DNA of 64,000 nucleotides from Sporisorium sorghi (lineage: Eukaryota > Basidiomycota > Ustilaginomycetes > Ustilaginales > Ustilaginaceae): NCBI GenBank assembly GCA_023212695.1, contig JALCCG010000066.1, forward strand, positions 1-64,000, in the 5' to 3' direction. Positions 50,583 to 60,148 of the stretch are shown piece by piece. The position numbers and the translations under genes are program-made. Position 1 is the stretch's first letter. Every line of letters starts with the position of its first letter. The notes beneath the pieces are model-generated. The model ran no database searches and was not told the origin of the DNA. It saw only the letters and a program-made list of their open reading frames with translations.

Positions 50583-53500
50583 TCAAACCAGAAAGTCGAG
50601 ACAGCCGCGACTGCATCCTCGCCACAGGATCGGAAGCAGGTCTTTGTTCTCGAACCCTCCCATGGCTCCGAGCAGACTCGGCTGCGACGACGATGCTGTT
50701 GCAGCTCCATCCGCTGCTCCCTCTGCAGCTGCTGCTGAAGCAGGCCAAGTGCCGAGATCCTCCTCGAGCTCGACCTGCGCTTCTCCCAGCTTGGCCACAC
50801 GGATTCCGCCAATGTGCGAGATCCACTCGAGCCGCGTCTCGCCCGCCTGGCTGAATACGGGCGCCTGTCGATGCTCCTGCTCGCTCAGAGGCCAGTCTCG
50901 CTCCGGTGCTTCTTCTGCATTCGGTCCGAAAGACGTGCTTCGATGCAGTCCCGAAGCCGAGAGCGCAGACGAGCTGGAAAAGCCACGTACAAAGTTGGTG
51001 CTCACTGGTCTTGCCATACCACGCTCTGCTCCCAGCGCTGGCCGCGAAGAAGACCATGAACGACCGCCCAGCCCCGACGTTGTCAAGTTTCTCTGAGAGT
51101 GCGGTGCAAACCTAACGTGCTGACCCGCAAACCCGCCACCACCAACACCGACCTGTGATTCAGGCCGCGACGGCATCGAAGACGTAGACACCGAGCCAAA
51201 GCCAGCCACCGTACCCACTGAAGACGACGCTGAAGACGACAAGGGTGACGCGGGGGCTGCGCCGCTGTCGGAGCTCGCGGCTGTCGATGATGCCCTCTCC
51301 ATGTCAACCGACCCTGTCTCGGCCTTGCCGCCTCCCAATGTGGTGCCGAGGCTCGACACGCTGCTGGTGGATCCAAACCCACGCTTGCCCCGGTGCAGCG
51401 CAATGTCGCCGGTGCGCTTGACGCCCTGAGACGACTGCGACTCGCGCAGTCTCTCTTCGCAGTGCTTTGGGTTGGGGCAGCGCGAGAACCACGGGTTGCA
51501 GCATGCATCATCGCCGCGGTCCAGCGATCCCGGCACGTCGACGCCGCCAAACACGTCGTAAGACTCGTCTTGTTCATCGCGCGATGCTGCGACAGGGCCC
51601 TTCGTTGCTTGTGCAATGTCGGCGCTGGCATTGACCTCAGCGGTGGGGAAGGCATCCACAGCAGATTGGGTGCGCGCCCAACCGTTCCTCTTGGCAGCCG
51701 CGGCAGAATTGCTGCGCATCCTGGCTCTTGTGCCCCAATCCTGCGTGGCACTGCGACGGGCCGCTTCGAGCATTGGTACAAGTCCATGGCCCAGCTCTCC
51801 GACCAAGCTCTGCAGCGTACCATTCTCGTACGCCTCGAGCAAAGTAGGCACCCTTTTGCTGAACTTGCTGTCTTCGGGTCCACCGTTGGAGCTGAAGCTT
51901 TTAGTGCGCGAGGCGTTGGAGCCGAACGACGTGGTGCGATTGCGTAGCTGCGCTTCAAAGAGCGGAGTCCCCGTGCGCGAGTTGCTGCGGCTGGTGTTGC
52001 TACTTCGTCGACGCAGAGGACCGCCCGAAGTGTGTACGATGGGAGACAGGAAGGGCGATGCGATGCCCTGCGCCTCGGCTTCAGCTACATCGTAGGGGCT
52101 CAAGAGCTTACGAATGCAGAGCTCTTGCAAGCTGGGAACACCCGAGACATTTTTGCTGCCGAGCACACGAGATCGACCAGCCACTTTGCCGCGGGTGGAA
52201 GCGCCTTGCTCTGTGGAAGGCGTCATGTCGAACAGGTCGGCGGTGTCTTCGTCTTCAAAAGCAGCTTCGAGGATGCGCTGACGTTGTCGCTCCTGCTCAT
52301 CTTCTGCGTTTGGTGCAGCTTCTGACGGCGCAGGCGGCTCAGCCGCATTGACGGTGTTGTCTCCTGCATCAGTGGTGTTGGCAGTGGTTTCGCCATCGTC
52401 GCTGCTGCCGTCAGCGTCCTGATCCTGCTCGCTAATGGAAGCGAAGCTGCCGCCTCGAAGCTGATCGATGCCTCTGGCCAGGAAGCCTTCCACCTGCAGA
52501 TCCGAACGAGTGCGGTCGAACTGCCTCGGATTACGAGCGGAGCTGGGCGCAGGAGCACGAATGAGAGGCGGAGGCTGCTGCGATACGGGGATGGAAGCGA
52601 CACCGTCGGCTCCAATGTCGTGCTCGTTCCGGACAGGCGTAGTGGAAGAGGCGTCGTCGGCCTCGTCAATGTCATCGAGTTCTGCGAGCTTGTTGAGCGA
52701 GTGTTGCTGGCGAATACGAGCTGCACGGTGGCACAAGAGAGGTCGAACGGTGAGCACGCCCGTCTTGGGTGGTTTGACAAAATACGGATTGGGGAACCAG
52801 GTGAACACCTCGAGCTTGAGACGGAGGATCTCGGCAGGGAGATACTGTAGCTCGTTGTGGGAGATGTGCAGCTCCGAGAGGTTGTGTAAATCGCCAATAG
52901 CGGGCGGAAGGAGCTTGAGCTTGTTGGAACGAAGCGAGAGGACGCGAAGGTTTTGGAGTTGGAAGAGGGCGCTGGGCAGGCGAGTGAGAGCGTTGGAGCT
53001 GAGGAAGATGCTGAGCGTGGCCTGACGGTCGCGATGGTCGCGGTAGGAGCCTGCGGAACGCGAGCTGAGCGTGCTCATGGCACTTTGAGTGCGAGCGAAG
53101 GACTGAGCTCGGTTCAGACTGGGCTGGAAGGCCGACTGGCTGCGTGACAAGGTGCGCTTGACCGAAGCATTGTTGGGTCGCGAAGAAGCCGAGTCGTTGT
53201 GGATGTTGGCACTGAAGGGAGCGAGGTAGGATTCGTGACGGACGAGACCACCTGACTTGGATTGGAGCAAGCTTTGAGGTTCGGGAGAAGCTCGTCCTTC
53301 CGAGTCGTCGTCGCGGTCGTATCGAGGAGGAGGGAGGGCCACAAAGCGGGAAAGATCTGCGATGGTGGGGAGAATGTCGGTGATATTCTTGTCGCTGAGA
53401 TCGATCATGCCTTGCTTTGAGCCCTGTTTGGGGTTGAGCATGACTTCGTCGACGACCTTGCTCCAGTACTTTGCGATGCGCGACCATCTGTAAGCTTGCT

Positions 53501-53993
53501 GCTGAGCCTCGTCTTCGGCGTGTTGCTTGTGCGGTGCTTCGCTCGAAGTTGTAGCTACCATCTCGTTGGAAGTGGCAGGAGAGGAGCCAGACGTGGAAGG
53601 CGAGATAGCAGGGTTTGCTGGTTGAGGCGTCAGATTCGATGATGCGGAATGCTGCCTGGCTCTGCGAGTGGCGGCAAGGAAAGGGTCGAAGCCAGTCTCG
53701 GGATGGAGCTCCTCGCTGTGGTCCGAAAGGAAACCGTCATCGGAAGAGTCGGCATCGTCGTCGTGGTGGTTGTCGCCCTTCGATTGCGATGCGGGGTGCT
53801 TTCCAGGTGTTGACGACGATGAAGTGGCGATATGAGAAGAGGAGAGGGAAGGCGAGCTGAGATGGAGTTGCTTCCACGCTTCGGAGAGCACGATGGGCGA
53901 ACGTGACTGCGCTGGCGTCGAAGCCGAGTCAGGCTTGGAGCTGGAGCTGGAGCTGGCCATTGGGCTGACGGGCTCCATTGTGGCTGTGTCCAT
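50583..53993 (-). CDS. Leucine-rich-repeat protein, fungal, function unknown
   Basis: A protein of 1,136 aa from ATG 53993 (1,172 if ATG 54101 is used). After a Ser-rich disordered N-terminus there are typical-type LRRs: IFLSSNALTRLPSALFQLQN, LRVLSLRSNKLKLLPPAIGD, LHNLSELHISHNELQYLPAE. A conserved segment follows (FTWFPNPYFVKPP, VRPLLCHRAARIRQQHSLNK). Farther on, LQELCIRKLLSPYDVAEAEA and a Cys cluster CCNPWFSRCPNPKHCEE resemble the C-terminal part of fungal LRR proteins such as S. pombe SPAC926.06c (from memory). The rest is low complexity. Probably a scaffold; no catalytic domain. The exact C-terminus is uncertain, as the last 20 residues (GCSRGCLDFLV) look less conserved. It is divergent from the HSK3 gene. 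Confidence 0.8.
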   Translation of the reverse strand: MDTATMEPVSPMASSSSSSKPDSASTPAQSRSPIVLSEAWKQLHLSSPSLSSSHIATSSSSTPGKHPASQSKGDNHHDDDADSSDDGFLSDHSEELHPETGFDPFLAATRRARQHSASSNLTPQPANPAISPSTSGSSPATSNEMVATTSSEAPHKQHAEDEAQQQAYRWSRIAKYWSKVVDEVMLNPKQGSKQGMIDLSDKNITDILPTIADLSRFVALPPPRYDRDDDSEGRASPEPQSLLQSKSGGLVRHESYLAPFSANIHNDSASSRPNNASVKRTLSRSQSAFQPSLNRAQSFARTQSAMSTLSSRSAGSYRDHRDRQATLSIFLSSNALTRLPSALFQLQNLRVLSLRSNKLKLLPPAIGDLHNLSELHISHNELQYLPAEILRLKLEVFTWFPNPYFVKPPKTGVLTVRPLLCHRAARIRQQHSLNKLAELDDIDEADDASSTTPVRNEHDIGADGVASIPVSQQPPPLIRAPAPSSARNPRQFDRTRSDLQVEGFLARGIDQLRGGSFASISEQDQDADGSSDDGETTANTTDAGDNTVNAAEPPAPSEAAPNAEDEQERQRQRILEAAFEDEDTADLFDMTPSTEQGASTRGKVAGRSRVLGSKNVSGVPSLQELCIRKLLSPYDVAEAEAQGIASPFLSPIVHTSGGPLRRRSSNTSRSNSRTGTPLFEAQLRNRTTSFGSNASRTKSFSSNGGPEDSKFSKRVPTLLEAYENGTLQSLVGELGHGLVPMLEAARRSATQDWGTRARMRSNSAAAAKRNGWARTQSAVDAFPTAEVNASADIAQATKGPVAASRDEQDESYDVFGGVDVPGSLDRGDDACCNPWFSRCPNPKHCEERLRESQSSQGVKRTGDIALHRGKRGFGSTSSVSSLGTTLGGGKAETGSVDMERASSTAASSDSGAAPASPLSSSASSSVGTVAGFGSVSTSSMPSRPESQVGVGGGGFAGQHVRFAPHSQRNLTTSGLGGRSWSSSRPALGAERGMARPVSTNFVRGFSSSSALSASGLHRSTSFGPNAEEAPERDWPLSEQEHRQAPVFSQAGETRLEWISHIGGIRVAKLGEAQVELEEDLGTWPASAAAAEGAADGAATASSSQPSLLGAMGGFENKDLLPILWRGCSRGCLDFLV

Positions 53994-54440
53994 CCTGGCA
54001 GTCAGAGAGTCGGAATGCTGACCAACCTCGGCCAGGTGATGATAGGAAGGGAAGGAAGGAGGAGACAACAATAAAGCTGCTGTCTTCCGATACGAAGGCA
54101 CGCGACGCCCTTCTTCCAGCTCTCCCCACCAACTGCTGCTCTAAAGTCACAAAAAAGCTCAAATTTCGCACGGAGAGGATCGCTCGCGTCTTTGTCAAGG
54201 CTGCAGAGCGGCTGTGTGACTTTGTAAAAGAACAATAAAATCGGTAACGTTATTTCGAAAATGAAATCGGGCGGCAGCAGCGCATCACGCAAAGGGCGAG
54301 AGAGAGGTGTTGGTCTCTCTCTGAGACGCGTCGCATTTTTCGGCTCAGGGTCCGATTTGGCGTGCTGCCATCGTCGTCACCCAAAACACGCCTTTGATCT
54401 TGACCATCACCATCGCTTCGGCTCGCCACGATCTCAAACC

Positions 54441-54769
54441 ATGATCCCACAAGTGTCATCAAACGCAGCGTCGCTTACGACAAAGGAGAGACACTATGCA
54501 CAACTCGCTGCAAAGCTAGGCACGCTAGCCAACTCGTTTGAAACCACCAAGCAGCATCTCAACTTGGCAGCGGAGCAGGCGTTCTACATGCGCAAGCTAG
54601 GTCTCGCTCAAGCATCGACGTAAGTGTTGATGCCAGTCTGACTATGCTGATCACGGATGGAACTGACTCTTTTATGTGCACTTCGACGTTTTTATTCAGG
54701 TTCATGGCGGTGCTTCACGAAGTGGACCGAGAGCAAGAGGTCTACCCGAATGGCGAAGCGGATCAGTAA
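54441..54769 (+). CDS. HSK3: DASH/Dam1 complex subunit Hsk3-like (spliced, 82 aa)
   Basis: A tiny two-exon gene. Exon 1 is 54441-54619, the intron 54620-54699 (GTAAGT donor, AACTGAC branch site near 54661, TTCAG acceptor), exon 2 54700-54769 to a TAA. The product is 82 aa: RHYAQLAAKLGTLANSFETT, EQAFYMRKLGLAQAS, then across the junction TFMAVLHEVDREQE. The order 'helix with KxRQYxQLxxQL, AEQAxYxRxLG, xxxxFMAxxxV' is the Hsk3 family pattern. Hsk3 is a small coiled-coil subunit of the fungal DASH complex, which couples kinetochores to microtubule ends. The acceptor restores the FMA motif in frame, strong support for the intron. Length fits the family (about 70-100 aa). Confidence 0.75.
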
Positions 54770-55563
54770 ACTCCCACGCTTTCCTCAAAGTCGTCTTCGG
54801 GATCGGACCATCCCGATCGACTTCAACCTTGTATTTGTATCCTCTCCTTTGTGTTTTAATGCTTGACTCTTCACAGACCACCGCGCGCCGCCCAACATCG
54901 TTTGCTTCTCGGGCGCTATCCGATCGCGATCGGAAGCAAGCCGTCGTGAGGTTTCTGGAAATAGATCAGGAGAAAGCCGCAGCAAGTGGGGTTACGAAGC
55001 GGAAGGCGATCCGAAGTGGCTTCATGCCTCGTTTGAGGCCAGCAAGGCTTTCATCCTTGACCAACGACCAAAAAAATAAAATAAAAATCAATACAGTAAA
55101 TAGTGAGTATTTGGCCGCTCGTCATCTCCACCGGCTTCATGCTGGCATTTGAAAATATGCACAAGGTGCATCAATCGACTTGCTTCAAGTCTGTTGAGAC
55201 TCTCGTCTCTGTCGCCCAAAGCTACTGAACTTGTGGAGACAACTCATCTGGATGGGCTCACCCTTTCCTGCTTGGATCCGAGAAATGCAAGCTGGTTTTG
55301 CTCATTGAGTATCTCAAAGGTGTGTGCCTGGCCTGAAAGTGAGTGAGAATCGACTGAATTGCCTGTGATCACCTTGAGGTGTGAGTACTACCACCATATC
55401 AGCCGTTCCTTAACCTTAATCGGCCCATATCCCACCTCTCTGTCCCGAAGCGGAGCCTCTGCAGCCTTCCTGTCCCAAAGCGGAGCTCTCTTGTCATGAT
55501 CCTGCAGGCCAACAACACCTCCTCATGCAGGGACATTGACGACGCCGCCAACACCTCTTTGCT

Positions 55564-56658
55564 GTGATCATAGCTCTCACCAGGCAAGCTCCAACACAGC
55601 TAGGACCCCAGCTTTACCCTTCAATCAAAGCTCAGCTTGATGATGTGCACTTCAAGTCCTTCTTTGGCCTCACAATCACAGAGTTCGAAGCAATACATCC
55701 ATCATTACAATTGCCTGAGCCTGTGCATACATCTGTGCAGGATGTGATCGATAGCAAGACTGCGCTCCCCATGCTGCTCGCCTGGTTGAGAGGAACCCAA
55801 CTGTACACCCTCAAGGGCCAGTTCGGCTGGTCTCAAAGCTGATGCAGCCAAATCATCCACAAAGTGAGCTCATACCTCTTCCGGACGTGGTGGTTCCTCC
55901 TCGATGTGACAGAGCCAGCCAATCATATCATTCAGCCATGGCGTCTGGATGCATACGCCGAGGCCATTAGGCATAAGATGGGGATACCAGGCTTCTGGGG
56001 TGCAGTTGATGGGACGGTCAGGCCAATCGCGAGGCCGATAGTCGACCATGAAAACGCCTACAACGGCCACAAGCAGGTTCATGCTTTGAAATATTAGTTC
56101 ATTGCTACTCCTGACAGTCTGCTGTTTGTGTTGAGGCCGTTTGACAGGCGCCGGCATGATGCTCACATGGTAATCAAAACACTTGTCACAGACTGGGCCA
56201 AGTGATCAGCAAAGGGCATGGATGGCGAGCAGAGGTACTTGTACGGTGATCAAGCCTACGGCGTCTCAGCTGCCATCATCTCTCCATTCGGAGGCAACCT
56301 TGTCAATGCTCGGCAGGATGCTTTCAATCGGATAATGAGCAAGTACAGGATCACAGTTGAGTGGGGCATTGGCATGGTCTCGATGCAATGGAGTCGATTC
56401 AGGGATAAACAGTGGCAACGAACAGGACTGATGCCATGTGGGTGAGACTGGATGGTGGGAGTGCTTCTATGGAATGCCAAGACTTGCCTTGCTGGCAATC
56501 AGATAAGCATGTCAATGGTGTGCTCACCACCAAGCATCCAGGAGTACTTCTTGTCGATCAGGGTTTGGCACGATCCGGCTCCAACACCTGCTTCATCTCA
56601 GGATGCTGACGCTCATTCAGACCTCAACGAAGCCACTCAAGTCGATCTCGATCTTTGA
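55564..56658 (+). pseudogene. Harbinger transposase (DDE_Tnp_4 type), four in-frame stops
   Basis: A single reading frame across 1,095 bp that shows HARBI1-type transposase features but is cut by four nonsense codons at 55840 (TGA), 56095 (TAG), 56203 (TGA) and 56443 (TGA), with no frameshift among them. Recognisable blocks: FFGLTITEFEAIHPSLQLPE, LPMLLAWLRGTQLYTLKGQF, GIPGFWGAVDGTVRPIARP (first catalytic Asp), AYNGHKQVHALKY, RRHDAHM, LYGDQAYG (second Asp), FNRIMSKYRITVEWGIG (catalytic Glu region), MVSMQWSRFRDKQW. Upstream, residues from another frame (SSCRDIDDAANTS) suggest a further break near 55560. All four stops fit C-to-T or G-to-A transitions. It cannot encode an active transposase. Confidence 0.8.
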
Positions 56659-56688
56659 TAGAAGTCATGTATATACATTGCAATGAAA

Positions 56689-57816
56689 CTAGTTACTGAA
56701 CAAACCTGTGGGCCCACGTGACTTGGAAGGTGCTTGACTGGTCCAGTGTCTGACTGGCAAGCACGTGGGTGTGATCGACTCAGAGCTGTCGATGGAGATG
56801 CCGCGCTGAGCCCGTGGTGTGGTGGGTTCCTCAACAACAGTTGCCATCATATGAGAAGAGCCTGACCCAAAAGCCAAAGCCAAAGCCGTGAGCATCGAGA
56901 CAATCTGAGAGACATTGGCATTCATCGAGTTGAACTTGGAGGAGAGCGTTGCAACTTCGGCCTGCAATGTCGACACCGTCTCCTGCACAGTCAACTGCGT
57001 CTTCATGTGCTCGAGGAAGGCTGAGCCTAGCTCCTTCTGCACCTGCAGCTGATCGCGAGCAATGTTATACTCTTTGGCTTGATGAGCAGCCTCCTCCTGC
57101 TGCATGAGCTTGTCGTTGGCCATGATAGCCTCGAATAGATTGTGATTCACATTCCTGCTTTGTTTCCGAGTGGGCACAAGCACCTCCATTGAAGAATCGC
57201 TCTCTGCATCCAATGCCTGCAGCCACTCTGTTGGCTGGGACTGTTCTGCGGTTCAAGAGTGCTCCTGCAAGGCCTGTTCCTGAGAAGACCATTCTGAGCA
57301 CAATGAGATCGACTGAGAGGCTGCCAAGATGATCGATTTGCCTGACTGTTGGGTGATACGGCGGCGAAAGGCCTCTGCTGCCGTCTTGGAAGGCTGCCAG
57401 ACCGAAGAAGCCGAGTCGGCAGCAAGAACCTCGTCGATCTTCTGCTCCATCTTGCTCGTGGTCTCCATAACGCCAGACAGACGCTTGCTCAAGGCCACCT
57501 GGTGCTTCCAAGCCTTCGAGATGTCATTCCACTTGGCCTTGATGCCCAACAATGAGCACTCCTTGCGGCCCTGCTTGCGAGCAATGTAGTTGACCTCCTC
57601 AAGCACCTTCAGCCATGCCTCGCCCTTCTGCTTGTTGTTCCAATGCTTCCAGGGATTATTGCCATGCACAGCTGTGATCAGAACATCGATACCAGCTGGA
57701 TCCCAATGTTCATGGCCATTCTTTGATGTATCAGACTGCACAGACTTGGAACGAGATGATGCTTGAGATGCTTGATATTGTGATGTATGTGATGCTTGAG
57801 AACCTGATACAAACAT
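56689..57816 (-). pseudogene. Harbinger Myb/SANT-like accessory protein, one stop
   Basis: The partner gene of the transposase, ending 30 bp from it, tail to tail. The N-terminal 80 residues after a Ser/Gln-rich start form a trihelix/SANT-like DNA-binding region (HWDPAGIDVLITAVHGNNPW, LKVLEEVNYIARKQGRKECS, LLGIKAKWNDISKAWKHQV). A long helical C-terminal half follows (QEEAAHQAKEYNIARDQLQV, MNANVSQIVSMLTAL). The frame is continuous for 376 codons except for one TGA at 57253-57255. In Harbinger elements this protein binds DNA and assists the transposase. The ATG at 57816 is uncertain; the true N-terminus may have been upstream. Confidence 0.7.
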
Positions 57817-59548
57817 GTTGGAAAATCCGAAGCGATCTTACTTCACCATTTCAGCAGGAACCTGTCTCACCACACACTTGGCATTGTCGGCGCAGACAAT
57901 GCATTTTCTGAGCAGACAACACAGACTTGGCACACGGAACACATACAGTGCGGTGATAAACAACATTCACCACTCACTTCCAATACTCACCACTCACTTG
58001 TTATTGGCTCACTACTGGAGCCAATGAGGGGACCAATCTCGCTTGAGGAGGTCTGGACAGACCTGACGATGAATGACCAAGGCTCCCAAGGGAGAGGCAC
58101 TTATAGGCGCCGACAATTCATTGGCTACACAGGCCTGCACGACAACCAGTTGATTGCATGACTTTACCTGAACACAACCAAGGATGGGCACCGACCTGGC
58201 ATGACCGACCTCATCATTGGTTGAGCCCATGGACCAATCGGGTGTGGCCATCCTTGGCAGCCAATAAGGAGCCTGGAACTCGAGTCAGAGAGGAGGAGAT
58301 CATGGGATGGTCGGAGCAAGCTACAACAAACACAGGTTGCCTGCACAAAACACAGGTTGTCTGTACCGACAACAGGAAGGCAACACTGAGAAGGGGAATG
58401 TGCAGGAGGAAAGCTGGAGACACCAGTAGGCTCACCTGTCGCATATATATAAGATGACCATGTACTGTATCGACGGATGATGAACTTATCGAATCTAAAC
58501 CTGATTTCCTCTACTGTTAACTTGGTTATAGGTGCCTATTATCCCAATACAGCACCTTCAGCCACATAGTACTTACCTTTGGCAAGTTGCAAAGTCCAAG
58601 CTACCAGACCATCATCAACCAGGCTCACAAAGGATTATTTCTCCCTGCATTATTATGCCACTGGAATCATATCAGTGATACACACCTGAGATAACTAATT
58701 CCAAGTTCATACTCCAGATTATTGGTACCGACAACCACTGTCAGGAACTGCTAAGCCCAGACAGTCGCCGATCTCCCCGATCAACAATGTCAGCCAGGTC
58801 TTTGGCTCACTTTCCTACAAAACAAAGGCTGAGGTGGCGCGGGCGATGGAGATGGGCTGGGGAAGGAAATCAGAGCTCTTGGCAGCGGCGAGGAGGAGGG
58901 GAAGCAAAACAGTGATGAGGCGGAGCCAAAGTCACAGATATTGGGCATGGAGTCGATGTCAATGGGCTGCAATGACCTCACATGCTCTCGAAGGAAGCCT
59001 GGAAGGTGTGCAAGTGTATCCAGGCGCTGTTGCGAGCTTTGACTGCTGTTGAGAGGGTCGTACGAGGCCATGGTTGCTTGTTTCGGGCTCGGAGACTGGC
59101 AAAGAAAGGTGGGGTAGCCAGATAAGGTTAAATGGCAATCAATTTCATTAACTTAAACAGCAATGAGCGGCCTGTGCCTGATTGTGAGGACAAGTACTAC
59201 CATCAGACTGATCTCAGGAATCGACTCATATTGGACAGTTTTTGGTCCCAATCACATCGACACATGCTTATTCAGCATTATTTTCAGTCACGTGCTAATG
59301 AAATTTTTTTATTCCAGGTCTGGACCCAAGTACAACTGAGCCTGTGGAGACAAGTCGTACCAAAACCTCTCACCACCATCATCATCACCACCAACTCGAC
59401 TGCAGAGTCCATCAAGACGACGACGGGCTCCCAAATACTCGCTAATAAAAAAGCCACAACAGAAATGCACACACATGCTTCACATTGTTGGATTTGTCAT
59501 ACAGATCAGGCATTCATCTCGTACTCGAGTACATCACTCTACAAAGCC

Positions 59549-59681
59549 CAACACTCAGCGGTGAGTGTTGGAACCAATCGGGAGATATCAAGACGCGACG
59601 CTTGGGCCTTCCCACTTCGGATAACATGAGGCCACGATCTTATTGGCTCAGGTACAAGTCTCAACACTCAGCGCTGAGTGT
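59549..59681. repeat. Pair of related palindromes
   Basis: CAACACTCA and TGAGTGTTG flank a GCGG centre at 59549-59570. At 59664-59681 ACACTCAGCGCTGAGTGT is a perfect 18-bp palindrome. The 93 bp between them begin with CCAAT and end with ATTGG, so the block as a whole is a weak inverted repeat and could be a small MITE or a paired binding site. Confidence 0.6.
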
Positions 59682-59937
59682 CATAAGTCATATTTGAGTA
59701 TTGAATAACTGACGCTGACTTCTGTACATAAGTCGACGACTTGGCTTTATTTTCTAATACACATGACAAGCGCCGAGGCTTGTTCTTGTTCTCTTGTGGA
59801 GGGGGGGAAAAAAAAAGGGAAAAGGGTGTTGCTGCAGGGGCAAGCTTGGCGCGTCCAGCGAAGAGCTCAGTCAAGTGTGATGTTGAGTGTGAGTGTATCA
59901 TTGAATGCATGCGCCGCTCTCTCCTCTATTCCTGTTC

Positions 59938-59983
<46 letters not shown>
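59938..59983. repeat. (CTG)n microsatellite in the CLC leader
   Basis: About 15 CTG units about 170 bp upstream of the CLC start codon. It is noncoding if the start at 60149 is correct. Likely length-variable. Confidence 0.9.
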
Positions 59984-59985
<2 letters not shown>

Positions 59986-60148
59986 GAGCTTAGCTTGGTG
60001 TGGGAAGACAGAGAGGCCGCTCAAAGCTGGAAAGCTCGCTGAGCCTTTCGTCAAGCCTCTCTCAAGACCACCTTGCCTTGCTACCTCCATCTCGACCATC
60101 CCTTCCTACTTAGACCAGTCGCAACAGTGCGCTGGCTAGACAGCAACC

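Larger units (their letters stand above)
55102..57990. mobile_element. Decayed PIF/Harbinger DNA transposon
   Basis: Two convergent genes, a DDE transposase (+) and a Myb/SANT-like protein (-), form the typical PIF/Harbinger pair. Bounds are tentative: GTGAGTATTTGG at 55103-55114 is mirrored by CCAATACTCAC at 57980-57990 (one-base gap), a candidate terminal inverted repeat. I could not establish a 3-bp target duplication. An alternative right border at 57816 is possible if an LTR inserted there. Confidence 0.65.
57817..60148. other. AT-richer mobile-element island, no firm gene
   Basis: 2.3 kb with lower GC than the flanks. Possible LTR fragment: TGTTGGAAAATCC at 57816-57828 looks like an LTR start, a TATATATAAG box lies at 58444-58453, and TTGGTTATAGGTGCC at 58522-58536 resembles a primer-binding site just inside an LTR. 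No gag or pol follows. Two palindromes occur at 59549-59570 and 59664-59681. ORFs such as 59132-59629 (+) and 58790-59071 (-) are not supported by any family. The last 200 bp hold a (CTG)n run and the leader of the CLC gene. Confidence 0.45.

Noticed and set aside
58790..59071. 93-codon minus-strand ORF (MASYDPLNSSQSSQQ...)
   Set aside because: The first 30-40 residues look protein-like and a donor-like GTGAGG follows, but I found no continuing exon and no family. Too weak to annotate.
59132..59629. 165-codon plus-strand ORF in the AT-rich island
   Set aside because: No domain, Thr/Ser-rich, crosses the first palindrome; likely chance.
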